From Lysinibacillus sp. (GTDB lineage Bacteria > Bacillota > Bacilli > Bacillales_A > Planococcaceae), in NCBI GenBank assembly GCA_012735355.1, contig JAAYHP010000263.1:1-6738 (forward strand): a DNA stretch of 6,738 nucleotides. The letters run 5' to 3'. A model generated the notes under the pieces. The model was not told the origin of the DNA, made no database searches, and was given only the letters and a program-made list of their open reading frames with translations. Below, piece by piece: positions 6,369-6,738 of this stretch (positions are counted from its first letter, which is position 1; each line of letters begins with the position of its first letter). The position numbers and the translations under genes are program-made.

Positions 6369-6710
6369 GTGATTATAGCGGAAGGTATTGCTTATGAACT
6401 GATTGAAAATTACCGTGATGGATTTCAAGAAGAGGTATTTATAGGGCGCTATACCGATGTTTTGGCAAAATATGATTATATCGTTGGGGATTGGGGCTAC
6501 GGACAGTTGCGTTTAAAAGGTTTTTTTGACGATCGAAATCAAAAATCCACCTTCGATAATAAATTTAGTACTGTGCAAGATTATTTGTATGAATATTGCA
6601 ATTTTGGTTGTGCCTATTTTATTTTAAGAAAAGTTGGTCGTGCGCAGGTGAATCAAGAAAGTTCGCAAAAAAATATATCAGCCCCCTCAGGAAATTATGA
6701 AAAGGTATAA
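6369..6710 (+). CDS. yutD: YutD family protein (DUF1027)
   Basis: This 113-residue cytoplasmic protein matches the YutD family across residues about 8–88. The highly conserved core is KYDYIVGDWGYGQLRLKGF (34–52), and YLYEYCNFGCAYF (72–84) follows with two cysteines at 77 and 81. The family is widespread in Bacilli; I know of no established biochemical function. The last 25 residues (QVNQESSQKNISAPSGNYEKV and neighbours) are polar and probably disordered, as is usual for this variable tail. The start is a GTG at 6369, preceded five bases upstream by GGGGGTG (6357–6363). There is no visible terminator between lipA and yutD, so the two probably form an operon. The 28 bases after its stop contain a purine-rich AAAGAGG (6716–6722) that may belong to the next gene, beyond the window. 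Confidence 0.92.
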   Translation: MIIAEGIAYELIENYRDGFQEEVFIGRYTDVLAKYDYIVGDWGYGQLRLKGFFDDRNQKSTFDNKFSTVQDYLYEYCNFGCAYFILRKVGRAQVNQESSQKNISAPSGNYEKV

Positions 6711-6738
6711 CGAAAAAAGAGGTTTGGACAAAAGTAAA

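Noticed and set aside
6716..6738. AAAGAGG followed by TTG (6724) as the start of a next gene.
   Set aside because: The spacing from AGAGG to TTG is about one base, which is too short, and only five codons remain in the window.

Overview
The window is AT-rich and uses Firmicute-style signals: strong Shine-Dalgarno sequences, TTG and GTG starts, and a U-tract terminator. Its proteins match the yun/yut–lipA chromosomal neighbourhood of Bacillus and its relatives. A spore-formation gene (yunB) with an apparent sigma-E promoter points to an endospore-forming member of the Bacillaceae. I cannot name the species. All supported genes lie on the + strand, and nothing indicates a plasmid, phage or insertion sequence.

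Layout. Positions 1–77 hold the 3' end of a small DUF2292 (YezD-like) gene, closed by an intrinsic terminator at 84–125. Next comes a tight cluster: yunF (DUF72), yunE (TSUP/DUF81 membrane permease, overlapping yunF by one base) and yunD (metallophosphatase/5'-nucleotidase family). yunD carries an in-frame TAA at 3070–3072. The same frame then stays open for 70 more family-like codons to a TGA at 3283–3285, so yunD looks like a recently interrupted gene. A sigma-A-like promoter overlapping the end of yunD and an AT-only hairpin precede a gene for a complete HD-GYP-type cyclic-di-GMP phosphodiesterase (3388–4491). The sporulation gene yunB follows, with a close match to a sigma-E promoter that overlaps the HD-GYP stop codon. 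lipA (lipoyl synthase) and yutD (DUF1027) close the window, 34 bases apart and probably co-transcribed.

How the genes relate. Most of this is conserved housekeeping neighbourhood rather than one pathway. LipA makes the lipoyl cofactor of 2-oxoacid dehydrogenases. YunB acts in the mother cell during sporulation. The HD-GYP protein probably lowers cyclic-di-GMP. YunF and YutD have no firm function. Compared with B. subtilis as I remember it, the intervening genes yunC and lytH are absent here, and the HD-GYP gene occupies the yunD–yunB gap.

I see no convincing undescribed multi-gene system. The most useful observations are the yunD nonsense codon, the yunB sigma-E promoter that fixes its start codon, the start correction for yunD, and the hairpin with repeats in the HD-GYP leader.
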